A DNA stretch of 64,000 bases, taken from Kalmusia sp. IMI 367209 (taxonomy: Eukaryota > Ascomycota > Dothideomycetes > Pleosporales > Didymosphaeriaceae). Made by a program: the position numbers and the translations under genes. The DNA is taken from assembly GCA_027946365.1 (NCBI GenBank), contig JAPEUQ010000002.1:930001-994000 (forward strand). The letters run 5' to 3'. Positions 35,912 through 48,178 of this stretch are shown in pieces. How positions within the stretch are numbered: position 1 is the first letter of the stretch; each line of letters begins with the position of its first letter. Below the pieces are notes generated by a model. It made no database searches. It saw nothing but the letters and a program-made list of their open reading frames with translations, and had not been told where the DNA came from.

Positions 35912-36554
35912 TTAGGGCGGCCCAGTCCCGACTCGCCAACCTACTTTGACAATCGTCTCGTATCGATGCTCTATCAAAATTTTCACCAAGTCTTGGTCAA
36001 GTTTGATCTCGCCCTGAGGATACAATACAATGACCGTACTACCTCCATAAAGAAACTGCACCTAAGCATTGACCTCTGATGACCTCTTTTTCTACCTCAA
36101 TGCCAGCATCGTACCGAATACTCCCAACCAACATGGCGCCCACCGCGATGACGGCGATGGGTAATCCAGACACTGTTCTTCGAAGCATCATGATGGACCG
36201 TTTATTCTCACAAAATACATCTAAAGTGCCCTCTTCAATGATGGCCTGCGGATTTACCGTGTAGTATGCCCCAGGGATGTCGGTGATCCTTTCGATGGTT
36301 CCCGAAGTAGGCGAATGCCACCGGTGATAATCTTGAGGCGCAAGACGTGCGAAATTGATGCAACCACCATCGAACTGCTTGGCCAGATCATAAGAGCCAA
36401 GTAGCTTACCCAAGTAGAAGCCAGCGCCCTTGATCCAATATTCAGTCGTCAGATCGACTGGATCTGGAAAGTCTGAAATGAAATAGACATACATGGTCAG
36501 ATACAGTCGGAAAATTTCGAAGATGTGGTATCGAACTATAACGTGAACAAGCAT
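35912..36554 (-). pseudogene. Phosphatidylserine decarboxylase remnant (5'-truncated, frameshifted)
   Basis: The C-terminal portion of a PSD-type pyruvoyl decarboxylase. The conserved blocks are in order: EYWIKGAGFYLGKLLG, the core RLAPQDYHRWHSP, then YYTVNPQAI, FCENKRS, and AVGAMLVGSIRYDAG. The open frame then ends at a TAG just before the self-cleavage region. The remaining family sequence, including the YGGST autocatalytic site and a closing VKVGWRVG, lies one frame over, ending at 35912. The break is at about 36056, one base too many. Upstream, only 16 bp separate the open frame from the stop of the fucosidase gene, so the N-terminal half is absent. Intact fungal homologues are substantially longer. 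It could be decaying DNA left by a rearrangement; an assembly error would explain the frameshift but not the truncation. Confidence 0.8.
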
Positions 36555-36569
36555 TCCCTACGTAACAGC

Positions 36570-39067
36570 CTACGCTATATATTCTACTTTGAACACCCAA
36601 CTGTGCTCGTTTTGGTCCAAAATACTATCCTCGAAGAAGATCGTGAACAACTGGCCTTCAAATGACCACTCGAGCTCCTCTCCATCATCACTTCCTAGGA
36701 GGCTGACTTTATCGCCTTCCAAAACTGGTATCGGCGCCTCACACACTAGCTTTCCATCCCGTGGCTTCTCAAGACTTAGAATGTAAAGAGCTTGGTCTGT
36801 CTGCGTGAATCTGATATTTGTCTTAGTATTCCTGACCTCGGCCTTTTGGAACCAATACGTCGTGTTGAAAATTGCTTCTTCGTGCGCACTGATCCACTTG
36901 CCAGCCTCGCGTAGGTTATCGACTTCAACCTGCGGGATAGAACCATCTGCTCGAGGGCCGACATTCAGAAGGAGATTGCCGTTCTTTGAGACCATATCGA
37001 TCAGCGTTGTAATGAGGGTTGTGGCATTCATGTATTCGGAATCAAGCGTCGCGCGGTTGTAGCCATATGAAAATGGATCCATGCCTCTGTTCATATTAAA
37101 TCAGCATTCTCTGTACATAGCACTGAGATCGACTTACTGATTGCTTTCCCACTTCCGCCTCTGCGCTGTTGCAAACGTAGCATACTCTGGAGTATCAAAA
37201 TCGTTCACCTCTGCAGTCCCGCATCGTGAATTGATAGCCACGTCTCTTCCTTGCTCACGTGCCCAGTTCCACCATCTGCTCGCAAACTCTGCGGTGCCAT
37301 TTGATGCACCAGCATCGCACCACATGATCTCCGTCTCGTAGTCATACGCTAGGATGTCCATCTGAGGAACCATAATATCAGTGATGAAGTCATTTACGGG
37401 GAACCATCCAGTGTAGGGCTCCGTTTCGTTGGTGTACGGATTTCGTGCGATGATACCGGGATGTGTAGTTCCGCCAGGCCGCTCTGGTCCATACTGTGCA
37501 AACCCGTATTTTCCCCATGAGGGATTGAACCATTCGGGCAACGAGAAGTACGTGCCTCGCTTCAGACCAGGTTGATACTCTTTCGCGGCGTCGAAAAGTT
37601 CTTTGACGAGGTCTTTACGTGGCCCGTAATTCATGCTCGTTCGATTCGTTGTATTACCGGCATCAAATAGTGCGAATCCATCGTGATGCTTTGTCGTGAT
37701 GACGAAATACTTCGCACCTGCATCGGCAATCAGATCAACCCACTCCCTGGGCTGATACTGGGCGGCGGTAAAGTTTGCAAAAAAGTCATCGTAGTTCAAG
37801 TCAGGACCGAATGTGCGCAAACGATAATCGTAGAAGCCAGAAACATCTCCTACACGATGCGTTGTGTACCACCAGAACCATTCTGCGTACGATTCGTATG
37901 GCGTCGAGTTTCCCCATGCTGGAACCGAATACGGTCCCCAATGGATGAAGATGCCAAACTTGGCATCATCGAACCATTGCGGGGATTCATGCCGAGCTAG
38001 ATTCGAATTAGATAGAGTCCAGTCCGTAAGGCCGAATCCAAGGTCGTTGAACGTATGGACCGTGCGATTTTTTTCATACGCAATTCCTACTTCAACGGCG
38101 CATTGTCCAGACCCAGTCACAGCGACATTAACATGCTTCTGATCTCCCGGACATAGTCTCTTGATCTTTCCAGCTTGGACTGTCTGAATCTCACTCCCTG
38201 CTATGGAGATTGTGAGACCATCTCCATGTATGCATTCCGTACCAGCATTGTTGACCGTCACCTCGACAACTTGACTTCTCTTGCCACCGTAGTCGATCCA
38301 TTTCTGGGTTGGTTTGACACTCTGAATTCCCAGGCTCGACCCTGTGTCAACCTCCCAAAGGGACACGGCAAAAACATGAATCCGTCCGGTCGTCGAATTC
38401 GTCGTATTGGGAAGCGTGATGGCAGTGAGTTGTTTGCCTGGGGTTAATGTTGCTTCTAGCTCAAAGATATGGCTACTATTGAAATTTGTAGAATTTGCAG
38501 TATAAAACGAAGGATAGACGATTTCGCCACGATTTATAGCCAAGAAGGACCACCAAGGTTCGCTTCTCAATTCCGCTATAGACCTAAAAATGTGGACATC
38601 GTCAGTAAGACCTTCTAGTCGATCACGCTTTGGCTACATGAGATACTGTCAAAGTATCCCTAGACTACGTACGTCGTGTTGTCACTGTAGGTAAGAGTGA
38701 TGTTCCCAAGGATAGTCTTCTTCCGTACATCTGAGGAATGTAGTATTGACAACGCAAAAGCGGATGTTGGCTTTTGAAGGGGTATAGTTTGCCCAGAACA
38801 AATGACGTTGTCGGGCGTCGAAGGTCCACGATACCCAGGTGTGATATAGGTTATGCCTGAGCTTGAGAAATAGGTTGCATTGCCCTGTTGGTACGAGACA
38901 GAAGCTGGGTATGACTGATTGAGTATGTCGAACGACGTTTCTCCAGGGTAGGTACCGAAGGCCTGGTTGTTGAAGTAGGGGTCCAAGTCTATTGGTATTG
39001 ATCGCGCGAATGCCCCATAGCCGGCACACGATGCCAATACAAACATCCATAAGCGCATGTTACCCAT
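36570..39067 (-). CDS. Secreted alpha-L-fucosidase, GH29
   Basis: Extracellular retaining exo-fucosidase that removes alpha-L-fucose from glycans. Three exons on the minus strand: 39067-38673, 38583-37138, 37086-36570 (785 aa). Signal peptide in the first 20 or so residues (MRLWMFVLASCAGYGAFA). A large N-terminal beta-rich extension of about 290 residues precedes the TIM barrel, which starts at PQWFDDAKFGIFIHWGPYSV. Barrel motifs: KYFVITTKHHDGFALFD, and EIMWCDAGA with the probable nucleophile Asp. NGNLLLNVGPRADGSIP is the classic GH29 motif, and a C-terminal beta domain follows. Many N-x-T/S sequons fit secretion. The start may be the second Met (39058). Confidence 0.95.
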
Positions 39068-40283
39068 TTTCTTTAGTCCTCCATGCAGCTCGGAACACTC
39101 GATTTCTCATCATGACAATAGGACCTCGATCTCTTTTAAGACTTGCAAATCCCACTCTTCTAAGAAGGAACTGGCAGCTCGGCAAACATTTACCGAAGCT
39201 TGCGATAGGTGATCTCCGCCCCAAGATACAGAAGATACAGGATTAGACCGTTAGGTTACAATCGTACCGTGACGTCGCGTCTGGGCGGTGAGATCAAAAG
39301 TTCTGGTACCTGAACCGGATTGCCCTATGCGGCCCATGCTCCGATTTAGCGCTGTTGAGTGAGGGGGATCGTCGCGTATCTGTACCCATGTGGCTTCGGT
39401 CCCTAGAGCGCCGATATGTGCCGTTGGATCAACGTGCAAACTCACCACCGTAAAGTTCGTAAAGCTACCTGGGTAGTACGTCTATTTTCCCGTGAGCTTG
39501 ACTCGATCGGAATTTCTCCGCTATTTCTGCAACCCAGTTACCTACTCTACATGTGCATTAGTTCGCGGCTCTTTAAGCGAAGTTTTCTGTACTGGTGGTT
39601 GACTTCTTTCATCAGAGAACGCATTCGTGATGAGGGTGAAACTCCACAATCCTGCACTTACCCCATCAATTGCATAACTAACAAGCTGATTGAACGACTT
39701 TTATTATTAGGACAATGTAACGTACTAGAACCCGCAAGACCATGACCAATAGAACCTCAAAATGCAGCCAATTTACCCTCGCAATGCAGACCCATGCTAT
39801 GCAACCGACACAAAAAAGACTAAAAGAACCCGGAGAATGCAGTTGCTCCTAGATGCCACCAAAAGATCCCAAACAAGCAATTCGATACCCAAAAGCGCCG
39901 GCTGAAAACCCTTACTTGGCGCTCAGCGAAGATAACTTCCAGAAGACTCTTGCAGTCATGTGCGACCAGTGTTGCAGACCGTGATGTATTATTCCGAGAC
40001 GTAAAATGCGAACAGAAGACTATGAGCCCAACCCGGACATCCGAGCATACAGCAACCAGCCGATAATTCAGGCTATGGTATGTGACTCAGGATGTCGGAA
40101 GTATGTCGTAGACGGCTGGACCAGGATAGAAGATTGTAACTCGCAGCAGTCGGCTAATATGTGAAGCGATTGCGTGACACTCCAGAGCGCCAGAACGAAA
40201 TTGTGGACAGTGGGAAAGGAGCAGAAATCCGAGCATACAATACCTAGCTAATATTTCAAGCTTTGGTGTGTGACTCAAGGAGT
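39068..40283. other. Intergenic, no gene seen
   Basis: Promoter side of the fucosidase and 3' side of the first CDF gene. Only short open frames without domains; no repeat or RNA gene recognised. Confidence 0.45.
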
Positions 40284-41718
40284 TCACTCGTTCTCCGCTG
40301 CGTGTCCGGCCGGTCCTTGCGACGTGTAGTCCATAGTCACGAACGCGCGATCGACTTCCTTCAAGCCTTCGGTGCAGTACTGCAGCGTCTCTGCGATATC
40401 GTGGCATCGACGTAACGGGGCCTTTGCGTCCATCAAGACGTCCATCTCGACCCAGACACCGTCTCCAGCATGATAACTCTTGATCGTTTTGTAGCCTTCC
40501 ACGAGAGGAGCGAAGCGCCATGCCATGTACATCATCTTGCGTGCGGTTCGGTCGTCTGCAGCTTCTCCAGATAACCGGGTGACGTTTTCGAGCATTGTGC
40601 CGGCCCAGTCGTAGATGATGAAGAGGGAAAGGACCGTTGCGCCGACGGGGTCAAGCCACCAGACGTCGAGTTGGCTACCGATAAGTGGAAATGCGAGAGA
40701 TAGTGTATTGAAGTAGACGTCCGTTTTGCAGTCTTGCGCTAGAGCTTGTACCTGTGTGGTCTTGATCCTCGCACATCCAAACCATATCGTACCTTTAATG
40801 ACGATGGTTGCAACCATGGAACCAATCGCTGCAGGCGGAAGCGTTGCAGTAGAGTGGTCTCCACTTGGTAGCAGTTTCTCGACACTTTCTTGGAGAATCT
40901 GGAGGAACGAGACAATCATGATGATGGAGAAGACGAGGATTCCGATTGGCTCGAGGCGGCGGCGACCGACGGGGAATTTCTTTCGCAGGCGATCGAGCTT
41001 CCAGCCGACAATCTTGTTCGTGGACCAGATGATGAGGGTACAAAGGAGATCGAGGGCTGAATCAACAAGCGAGGCGATCAGAGACAACGAGTTCGACCAG
41101 ATGGCTGCGATGGCTTTTGCTGCAAGAAGCAGGATGTTGACGATCACGTTGATGTTGATGGCCCACTTGACGTGCCTGGCGGACTTGCGTCTTCGTTCGC
41201 GCTCCTCGTCGGGAAGGAAACACTCAACCCGCTCTTCGCTCAAGCCCAGAGGACCTCGATCTTCTGCAACGCCATCGTGATCAAGATCGCGGGGACCCAT
41301 GCTGTCTAGTACATCGTCGGCGAGCGTGGAAACAATGGAGTCGACTTCAAGCCAGTCGTCTAAGCGCGTGTTCTGGTCCTCATAGAAGCGTCGAAGCTTC
41401 TTGTTTGAGATCTTCTTGAGCTGGTGCGTGTTACTCCAAGAGAGACGATACGGAGATAGACTTCTAAGTGAGACATACATCATCATCGGTTTTTCTGAAC
41501 TTCTCAAGCGCGTTGTGATCCACGTTTTCTAGAAGTTGCTTCTTCAATTCTCTCGCGTGCTGCTGGCTCATGGTAGTCTCGATCGCGTCACGGAATCTTT
41601 GCCGCGGGTGTGGCGTTTGAGGATGTCCATTCCCGCTCTCCAGATCAAGGTGATTGTATTGCTGCTGATCGCGTCCTGAGGTGCTGCGAAACAGCTCGCT
41701 GCGTCGCGATGCAACCAT
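40284..41718 (-). CDS. Cation diffusion facilitator (CDF) metal transporter, copy 1
   Basis: Membrane antiporter exporting divalent metal ions, probably Mn or Fe. Exons 41718-41479 and 41420-40284, 458 aa. A cytosolic N-terminus is followed by about six membrane helices. Both metal-site helices carry the DxxxD signature (SLVDSALDLL in helix 2; LAQDCKTDVYFN in helix 5), the pattern linked to Mn-type CDFs. The signature loop RRRLEPIGILVFSIIMI and the C-terminal cytoplasmic ferredoxin-like domain (SYHAGDGVWVEMDVLMD; HDIAETLQYCTEGL) are intact. A second, longer paralogue lies 2.3 kb upstream on the same strand. Confidence 0.93.
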
Positions 41719-41939
41719 GCCGAATGTAGTACAAACGTGAAATCCTGAGGCTTGAAAAAGAAGGTGAGAACAAGATGCTCAACTGGTGGTGCAAAGCAGA
41801 AAGTCGTCCAAAGAGAAGGAAAGGTAAGGTAATGCCGGCACATGATCCTGGGATAGCGGCGGGAGATGTGAGCTTGTTTCCGGCGAGGGCAACTTGGCAG
41901 GGCAGGTGACGTCATGCTATTCGGTCGCGAATCGCGCAC

Positions 41940-43184
41940 TCACGTGCGATCGGCGAGACAGTAGCGCTTTGGAGCGCTCGCGCTAACTTCCCGTCTTCCG
42001 AAAGCATCATCCGTCGTCCTCTTCGAGCTGGTATGGAAGTCCATACCGAACTCTCCGTCCTTGAGCGCACTCGGACGAGCGGGATGATCCCTCTTCACGC
42101 AGTACTTGTCTATGACAAGGGCAGCGTCGTCCTCGACGAACGAAACATTCTTCAGGTACTTGCGTACTGTGTTCTTGAAGAATGAAAGCGGGTCTGCTCG
42201 CATCTTCTCCTCCACTCGCATTCTCTCGCGTTCGTATACCTCCCTATCGGTGAAGGGAGTGATGAAGGTATTCGGGTCTGGAAGATTGTTGTCCGCTAGG
42301 GATGCAACAACGTCTTCCACCTTCCTTGCCGCTCGCTTGAGTCGAGCATCGGAGATACCCAGGGCACCGTGCCGCTTCGTCCACATGTCGTTCTCCGTCT
42401 TCAGAAGGATGAAGATGTCTTCCGCGAAAGCTTTTCGGATGGTGTCGGTCTCGCTTTCATCAACGATGGCGATCGAGAGACATTCGCGCTCGATGGTGGT
42501 GATGCTTGACGCTACTAACTGGCACTTGCTTCGATACCCCTCTGGGTCTTCCACAATGTCCTCCGTAGCTAGTGCAGGAACTATGATCTGGTTCCATAAG
42601 GGAACCGTGTCTGCTGGGCCGTCGCCTACATCCTTCATAACAGCGTCGTTCTCGGACGAAGAGGTAGCCTGTATCTCCTTGGTGGACACAACGATGTCCG
42701 GTGTCTTTTGGCTTAACACAGCGTCGTCGTCTGGAGCATCTCCCATGATGGAATCCCGGCGCGGCTCACACACCGAAACATCCACGACAGCGAGGAGGTG
42801 GGTGAAGAACTTGATAGCTGGTTTGCAGCTCCAAAGAACCTCTCCAGGGACGGATTCTCCATAGCAGCGACGGCACTTGTGGAGCTCCCGGAGATTCTCG
42901 AGCAGCTCGGAGACGGCTTGCTTGTACACATTGGACTGCTCGTTTGGTGGAGTGAAGTAGGCCTTGGCTGCGCACTCGCGTTCGATGTGGCAACCGAGGA
43001 GAGCGAGCTGGTACTTGTCAAGCTGGAACTTGAAGCCCTTGCGGTTCAGCTCGTAAATGACGAAGAGCTTCTTGTAGATAGCGTAGGCGTTGCGACGGAA
43101 TAGGTGGACGATCCGTTTCTCGGGGTCGGTGGCGGGGTGGGAAATAGGGTATGCGCTGACGATGGCCGCGATAGCTGGGTACAT
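41940..43184 (-). CDS. Conserved-looking hypothetical protein, 414 aa
   Basis: Intronless frame starting MYPAIAAIVSAYPISHPATD. Not recognised. The N-terminal half is helical (RRNAYAIYKKLFVIYELNRK; SELLENLRELHKCRRCYGES) and contains a CxxC pair. An acidic linker is followed by a charged helical C-terminus ending in SAPKRYCLADRT. No signal peptide or membrane segment. It lies between the two CDF transporters on the same strand, but nothing in the sequence links it to metal transport. Confidence 0.7.
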   Translation of the reverse strand: MYPAIAAIVSAYPISHPATDPEKRIVHLFRRNAYAIYKKLFVIYELNRKGFKFQLDKYQLALLGCHIERECAAKAYFTPPNEQSNVYKQAVSELLENLRELHKCRRCYGESVPGEVLWSCKPAIKFFTHLLAVVDVSVCEPRRDSIMGDAPDDDAVLSQKTPDIVVSTKEIQATSSSENDAVMKDVGDGPADTVPLWNQIIVPALATEDIVEDPEGYRSKCQLVASSITTIERECLSIAIVDESETDTIRKAFAEDIFILLKTENDMWTKRHGALGISDARLKRAARKVEDVVASLADNNLPDPNTFITPFTDREVYERERMRVEEKMRADPLSFFKNTVRKYLKNVSFVEDDAALVIDKYCVKRDHPARPSALKDGEFGMDFHTSSKRTTDDAFGRREVSASAPKRYCLADRT

Positions 43185-43980
43185 GATGGCGAGAGAGTGG
43201 TGTAGATATCGGAAAAGAGAAGAGTCGGGAATGGGTGGTGAGGAGGATATCGAGAGGATGAATGCGGTGTCTCTAGAGGAGACTCGCGGATAAACCGAAG
43301 TGGAGAAGATGGTTCGAAGTGGAGCGGGCGAACCGTAGAGAAGAGAAGCAAAGAGGCTTTTCTGTAGAGGATAGATGGGGATTGAAAGCGGTGATCGTTG
43401 GAAAGACTTGTGGAGAATGCTTTGATATAGCGGATTGCAGACTTGAAGCTGAGTAGAGGTAGGAACAATCTGCTAAAGTTGAGGGAAAGAGAGCTGCGAC
43501 GCGCTCGCAATTTTGATATAAACACACGTTCGCTAAAAACGCGTGGTGAAGATGAATTAACGGCGGTGAAGTGATGCGGGTCGCGCCCTTCTGCCCTGGT
43601 TGCCTGCGTGACGGGCACGGCAACGCAGTGAAGACCACTTTCTGTGCTCACGAACGCGGCGAATGTATTGTACATCCTTGGGCAATGCGCACAGGTCTCT
43701 CCGCCAGCGCGCTTTGTGAGACATCGGCCTGGTTGATGGCGGTTTCATTTGCCTACTTCACCTTTGCCCCTCCACATCTGGGATTCTCTGGATTGTGTCG
43801 TACACTGTTAAGGAATGCCCGTCGACACGCCATCCACCTAGATTAATTTATATTGTACACTGTGACAGAGGATCTTCTCATGACACTATAGCTAACCCAA
43901 CTCTCTTTACAACACGCGCCTTCGACCCGTAGCTAATGAAAGCCAAGGCCCACAAAACCATCTACTGTCCGTCTAGCTTT
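43185..43980. other. Intergenic, no gene seen
   Basis: Promoter side of the hypothetical gene and 3' side of CDF copy 2. A 209-codon minus frame running into the upstream part of the hypothetical gene is Ser/Phe/Leu-rich and appears non-coding. Confidence 0.45.
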
Positions 43981-45862
43981 TTACTCTTGCTGCGACATAT
44001 GCGTCGGCAGATTGTATCCCGTGTAATCAATATGAACAAAGGCACGGTCGACATAAGGAACGCTCTCTGTGTCTCATTAGCAGATATTCTAACTTCGTCT
44101 GTTGAGTACCGGACGACTCGCCTAAAACATATTGCAGCGACTCTCCGAGATCATGACTATCCCTCAAACTAAGATTCTCATCGACCACGATATCAACTTC
44201 CACATTGAGCTTGTCACCTGCATGATACGCTTCCAGCCCCTGAATCTGCTTGATGGTCTTTGCAAACCGCATCGTTAGATATAGTAAGATGTTGCGCTCG
44301 TCGGCTGTCGCGGCAGCACCTGTCAGATTGCGGATGTGAGTCGCAGAGGTGCGCGACCAGTTGATGATAACGAATAGGGACAGAAGGAGGCCACCGAGAG
44401 CGTCGAGCCACCAGATATTAGCATAGAAACCAATCAATGGGAACAGGATGCTGAAGATGTTGAAAACGACGTCAGTTTCGGCGTCTTGAGCCAGCGCCTG
44501 AACGCTAGAGTTGCGGATCAGACGGCACCAGAGCCAGCAGCCTCCCTTGACCAAGACGGTGGAGGACATGATGGCAATGGCAGGGATAGTGAGCTCTACG
44601 ACGGTGTGATCATCGCCAGTCAGCCGGGAGAAAGCTTCAATGGCAACCTGGAAGAAGGAGGTGATCATGATAACGCTGAAGACCAGGACCCCGATGGGTT
44701 CGAGACGACGCCTTCCAACGGGATATGCGTATTTATCTTGTGGTCGAGCAATGATCCACGATGTGATCCACACAATAGCTGTACTGAGAAAGTCAAGTGC
44801 CGCATCAACAAGCGAAGCAACCACAGAGAGGGAAGACGTAAGGATAGTAACGACGATCTTCAGAATCAGCAGGACTGTGTTGGCGACGAGATTGACGTAG
44901 AGCGCAAGCTTGACAATGGGACTCTCGGTGTCTTCGTCTTCCTCCGGAACCCAATCTGGCATCTTTGCCAGGGTTTCTATCTCTTCCTCCTCGTCGTAGG
45001 TATCCGCGCTCATTAACGGTGTGTTTTCATCCACGGCTGGAACTTTGTACAGGTTCTTTGGCGTCCGCTTTAATTTTACTTGTGAGCCATTGCTAACTAA
45101 GGTAGTAGCACTTTGTGAATTGGTGTTCATGTCGCTGAAACTGTCGCCGGGTGTATGCGTGGCGGGCGTGGACGAGATAGACGGTGATTCTTCGGTGATG
45201 GTGGTTGGGATATTGACATTGCCAGATTCGTGGTTGCTGTACTCTTGTATGAGATGGTGCGGAAGCGATGAATCGAGAAGTCGGTCTATGTAGTCGTAAT
45301 GTTGTATCAGGTCGTTATTGCGCTCGTAGTATTTTCGCAGAGGCTTCTTGTATTGCTTGAGGTCTTCCTCCGTCTTAAAATATCTCTCCCATTTGTACCT
45401 CGGATTCGAATTGCCGATGAGTCGCTGGCTTCTCATCTGTGGTGTGTTCAACGCATGCGCGCCGATGCTCATCCTCCGCTCTGACGCGCTGTCGTACGCC
45501 GCCATGAGCCCGTTCCGAAAATAATCGATGTCATCGTCGCTGGAGACGCTTCCGCGGCGTTCGGACCGGGAGCTGCGCAATGTAGAGGGTCGCCTTGAGA
45601 TCAAACTCTGTAGCTGTCCACTACGCGTAGACAGCGCGTTCGATTCGCTGGCTAGAGGAAGGAAGCCTTTGAGGCCTGCAAGGCGAGACAAGCTCGTCGA
45701 CCGTGGGAGGCCGGGGGATCTCGAAGGGGAGCTTCCGGGGGTCATGGTAGGGCGACTCGGTGGTATGGCAGCGGCGGAGGAGGAAAGAGGGAGAAAGGAG
45801 GAACGGTCCGAAGCAGAGTGGGTTCTCACATTGTGACCTGCGGGAATTGGCATTTTCATCAC
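43981..45862 (-). CDS. Cation diffusion facilitator (CDF) metal transporter, copy 2
   Basis: Paralogue of the copy at 40284-41718, with a much longer disordered Ser-rich N-terminus (about 330 residues), 612 aa. Exons 45862-44110 and 44066-43981; the second exon restores the family C-terminus (VPYVDRAFVHIDYTGYN), separated by a short 43-nt intron. Two DxxxD metal sites (SLVDAALDFL; LAQDAETDVVFN), the RRRLEPIGVLVFSVIMI loop and the cytoplasmic YHAGDKLNVEVDIVVDE domain are all present. Probably a Mn/Fe-type CDF of an internal membrane. Adjacent Met codons (45862, 45859) make the exact start ambiguous. Confidence 0.92.
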
Positions 45863-46398
45863 ATAGCAGAGCCGACCAGCTGGATCCCAGGTTCTTTAGC
45901 TCGTGAACCTCCGGGCGTCATAGGCATGCTATCCCTGCCTCAAGTCAAAGCTCCCTCGCTTATCTTGCCTCCGACAAATTCTGCATCTAATCAGATCAAG
46001 AGCCTCCTCAGACCCTTACGCGAAGCATGCCCTCCCATTAGTCCCTTGCCTCCAAAGAAGCACGAGGTAAACTGGAAATCCACGTCTACCCCACAGAATG
46101 TCATCCTAGCACTATGGTGTATGATCGTGCGTCGTGCCAAGAGCCTCCGGTTGACGTTCGCACAAATAGCTTCGTCAGATCAAGCGCCACCCAATGAGCC
46201 AATCAATTACGATGAGAGAAACTTGTGGATTATTTATGATCTCTTTAACCTAAAATTTTTGGGCTATCCCAAGGAACCAGCGCCCGGCCTATCAAGGGAC
46301 CATGCCAATCTGAAAAGTAAACGCCCCAAATGCATTGCATACCTAGGGTAAAAACTCGCCCGCCATTATCATATCACATAACCTTTACACAAGCGTAT
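45863..46398. other. Intergenic, no gene seen
   Basis: Promoter of CDF copy 2 and 3' region of the P5C dehydrogenase. No supported gene. Confidence 0.45.
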
Positions 46399-48178
46399 CT
46401 ATTGGTTGCTAGGGTACAAGAACTCAGACTGCGGGAAGAACTCTTCCTTGATAAGGCGGGGAGTGGTGAAGCGCAGGAGCGTGTTAGGGCTTCCGGCCTT
46501 GTCGTTGGTGCCGCTCGCTCTGCTGCCACCGAAGCTTTGCTGTCCAATGAGGGCTGCCGTGGTCTTGCAGTCTGTTCAATGTTAGAAAGAGTTACTGTAC
46601 GTATTTCCATAAAGACTTACTGATGTAGAAGTTTCCTGCTGAGTAGCGAAGCGCATCTTCTGCCTCACGGATCGCGGCTCGTGAATTGGCGAATACCGCA
46701 CCTGTGAGCGCAAAGCCACCTCCAGCCTGATCTACCTTCTCCAAGATGGAAGGCCACTCAGCATCGGGATAGACATGAATAGCGAGAACGGGACCGAAGA
46801 TCTCGTAGTTGAAGAGCTTGTGATCTGGAGAATCGGCGAGATAGACAGTGGGCTTGACATAAAAGCCTTCCGAATCATCATAGGTACCACCAGCAACTAG
46901 CTTAAGCGAAGAGTCGTTGTTACTCTCATCGATGATGGCCTTGACCTTGTCGAAGGAGCGGCGGTGGATCACAGGACCCATGAAAGCGGCAAGGTCCTTG
47001 TGCGGGTTGCCCTGGGTAATGCTCTTTACGTCCTTGAGGAAAGCATCAAGGAATTCCTGAGACCGGGATTGAGGAAGGTACAAGCGGGAAGTAGCGGAGC
47101 ATTTCTGACCCTGATATTCGAAAGCGCCACGGACGGTGTGCTTGACCGCTGATGGAATATCGGCAGACGGGTGGATGAGGGTGAAGTTCTTTCCGCTGGT
47201 CTCGCCAACAAGACGCGGGAACTCGCGGTAAGTGTTCTTGCCGATACCCTCGCCAACACGTGCTTGGAGCTGGCGGAAGACATCTGAAGAGCCTACAAAT
47301 CCTAGGCCAGCAAAGTCGCGATGGTTGAGAATGACATCGTTGATCTCCTCGGGATCACCAGGAATGAACTGGATCACATCCGGGGGGAGACCGGCCTCGA
47401 GGAGGATGTCATAGACAATACTGCTGGCGTACACATTGGCTGGGGATGGCTTCCAGAGGACAACGTTGCCCATGATAGCAGGCCCAGAGATGAGATTGCC
47501 ACCGATAGCGGTGAAGTTGAAGGGTGACACGGCGTAGACAAAACCTTCGAGCGGGCGGTAGTCCAAGCGAGACCACATACCATCACTTCCACGGTAAGGC
47601 TGTCGTCCTAGGAGCTCGGCGGCGTAGTTGGTGTTCAGGCGGAAGAAATCAGCGAGCTCGGCGGCGGCATCGACCTCGCCTTGCCAGATGTTCTTGCCCT
47701 GGCCAAGCATAGTTGCGGCGATGAGCTTGTAGCGGTACTTCCTCGATACGAGTTCTGCGGCCTTGATGAAGATAGCCGCACGGTCTACAAAGGGTGTGTC
47801 TTGCCATGACTTCTTTGCCTTGAGAGCCGCATCGATGGCAGCATTCACTTGCTCCTTGGAAGTAAGAGGGTTGTTGGTGAAGGTGGTCTTGTGCTCTGCA
47901 GGCAGGACTTGATCCCATGACTTGCTCGCGGGCTGTGCTGTGCCATTGAAGATGATGTTGCTTTGGACAGGGATCTGAGATTGGAGCTCTTTCAAGGCCT
48001 TCTCTATCTCAGCCCGCTCGGGCGAGCCCCTCTCATAGGTAGGGTTGGGCTCATTCCGCTCCGGTGGGAGCTGAAACGGTAGTGTGGCCGATGCGGTAGT
48101 CTTGTTTCGGAACTGAGGTCGAAGACGCAGAGCCGAGTTGCGGGCTGCAAGGGGGCGTAATCGCAGAAGAGTAGACAT
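46399..48178 (-). CDS. PUT2: Delta-1-pyrroline-5-carboxylate dehydrogenase (ALDH4 family)
   Basis: Mitochondrial NAD-dependent enzyme oxidising glutamate semialdehyde (from P5C) to glutamate; the animal orthologue ALDH4A1 also turns 3-hydroxy-P5C into 4-hydroxyglutamate. Exons 48178-46621 and 46571-46399, 576 aa. An Arg-rich N-terminus (MSTLLRLRPLAARNSALRLR) is a good matrix presequence. ALDH signatures: FNFTAIGGN, VLWKPSP, GFVGSS, catalytic Glu in LVGETSGKN, catalytic Cys in YQGQKCSATSR, EIFGPVLAIHVY, and the C-terminal QQSFGGSRASGTNDKAG. Divergent from the aldolase, with 471 bp between starts. It may serve both general proline use and the neighbouring pathway. Confidence 0.97.

Noticed and set aside
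36057..36105. An intron at the PSD frame break
   Set aside because: The would-be intron encodes conserved family sequence (VEKEVIRGQCLGA), so a frameshift is more likely.
43046..43675. 209-codon open frame on the minus strand overlapping the start of the hypothetical gene
   Set aside because: Different frame from the better-supported 414-aa gene; composition typical of a pyrimidine-rich leader.
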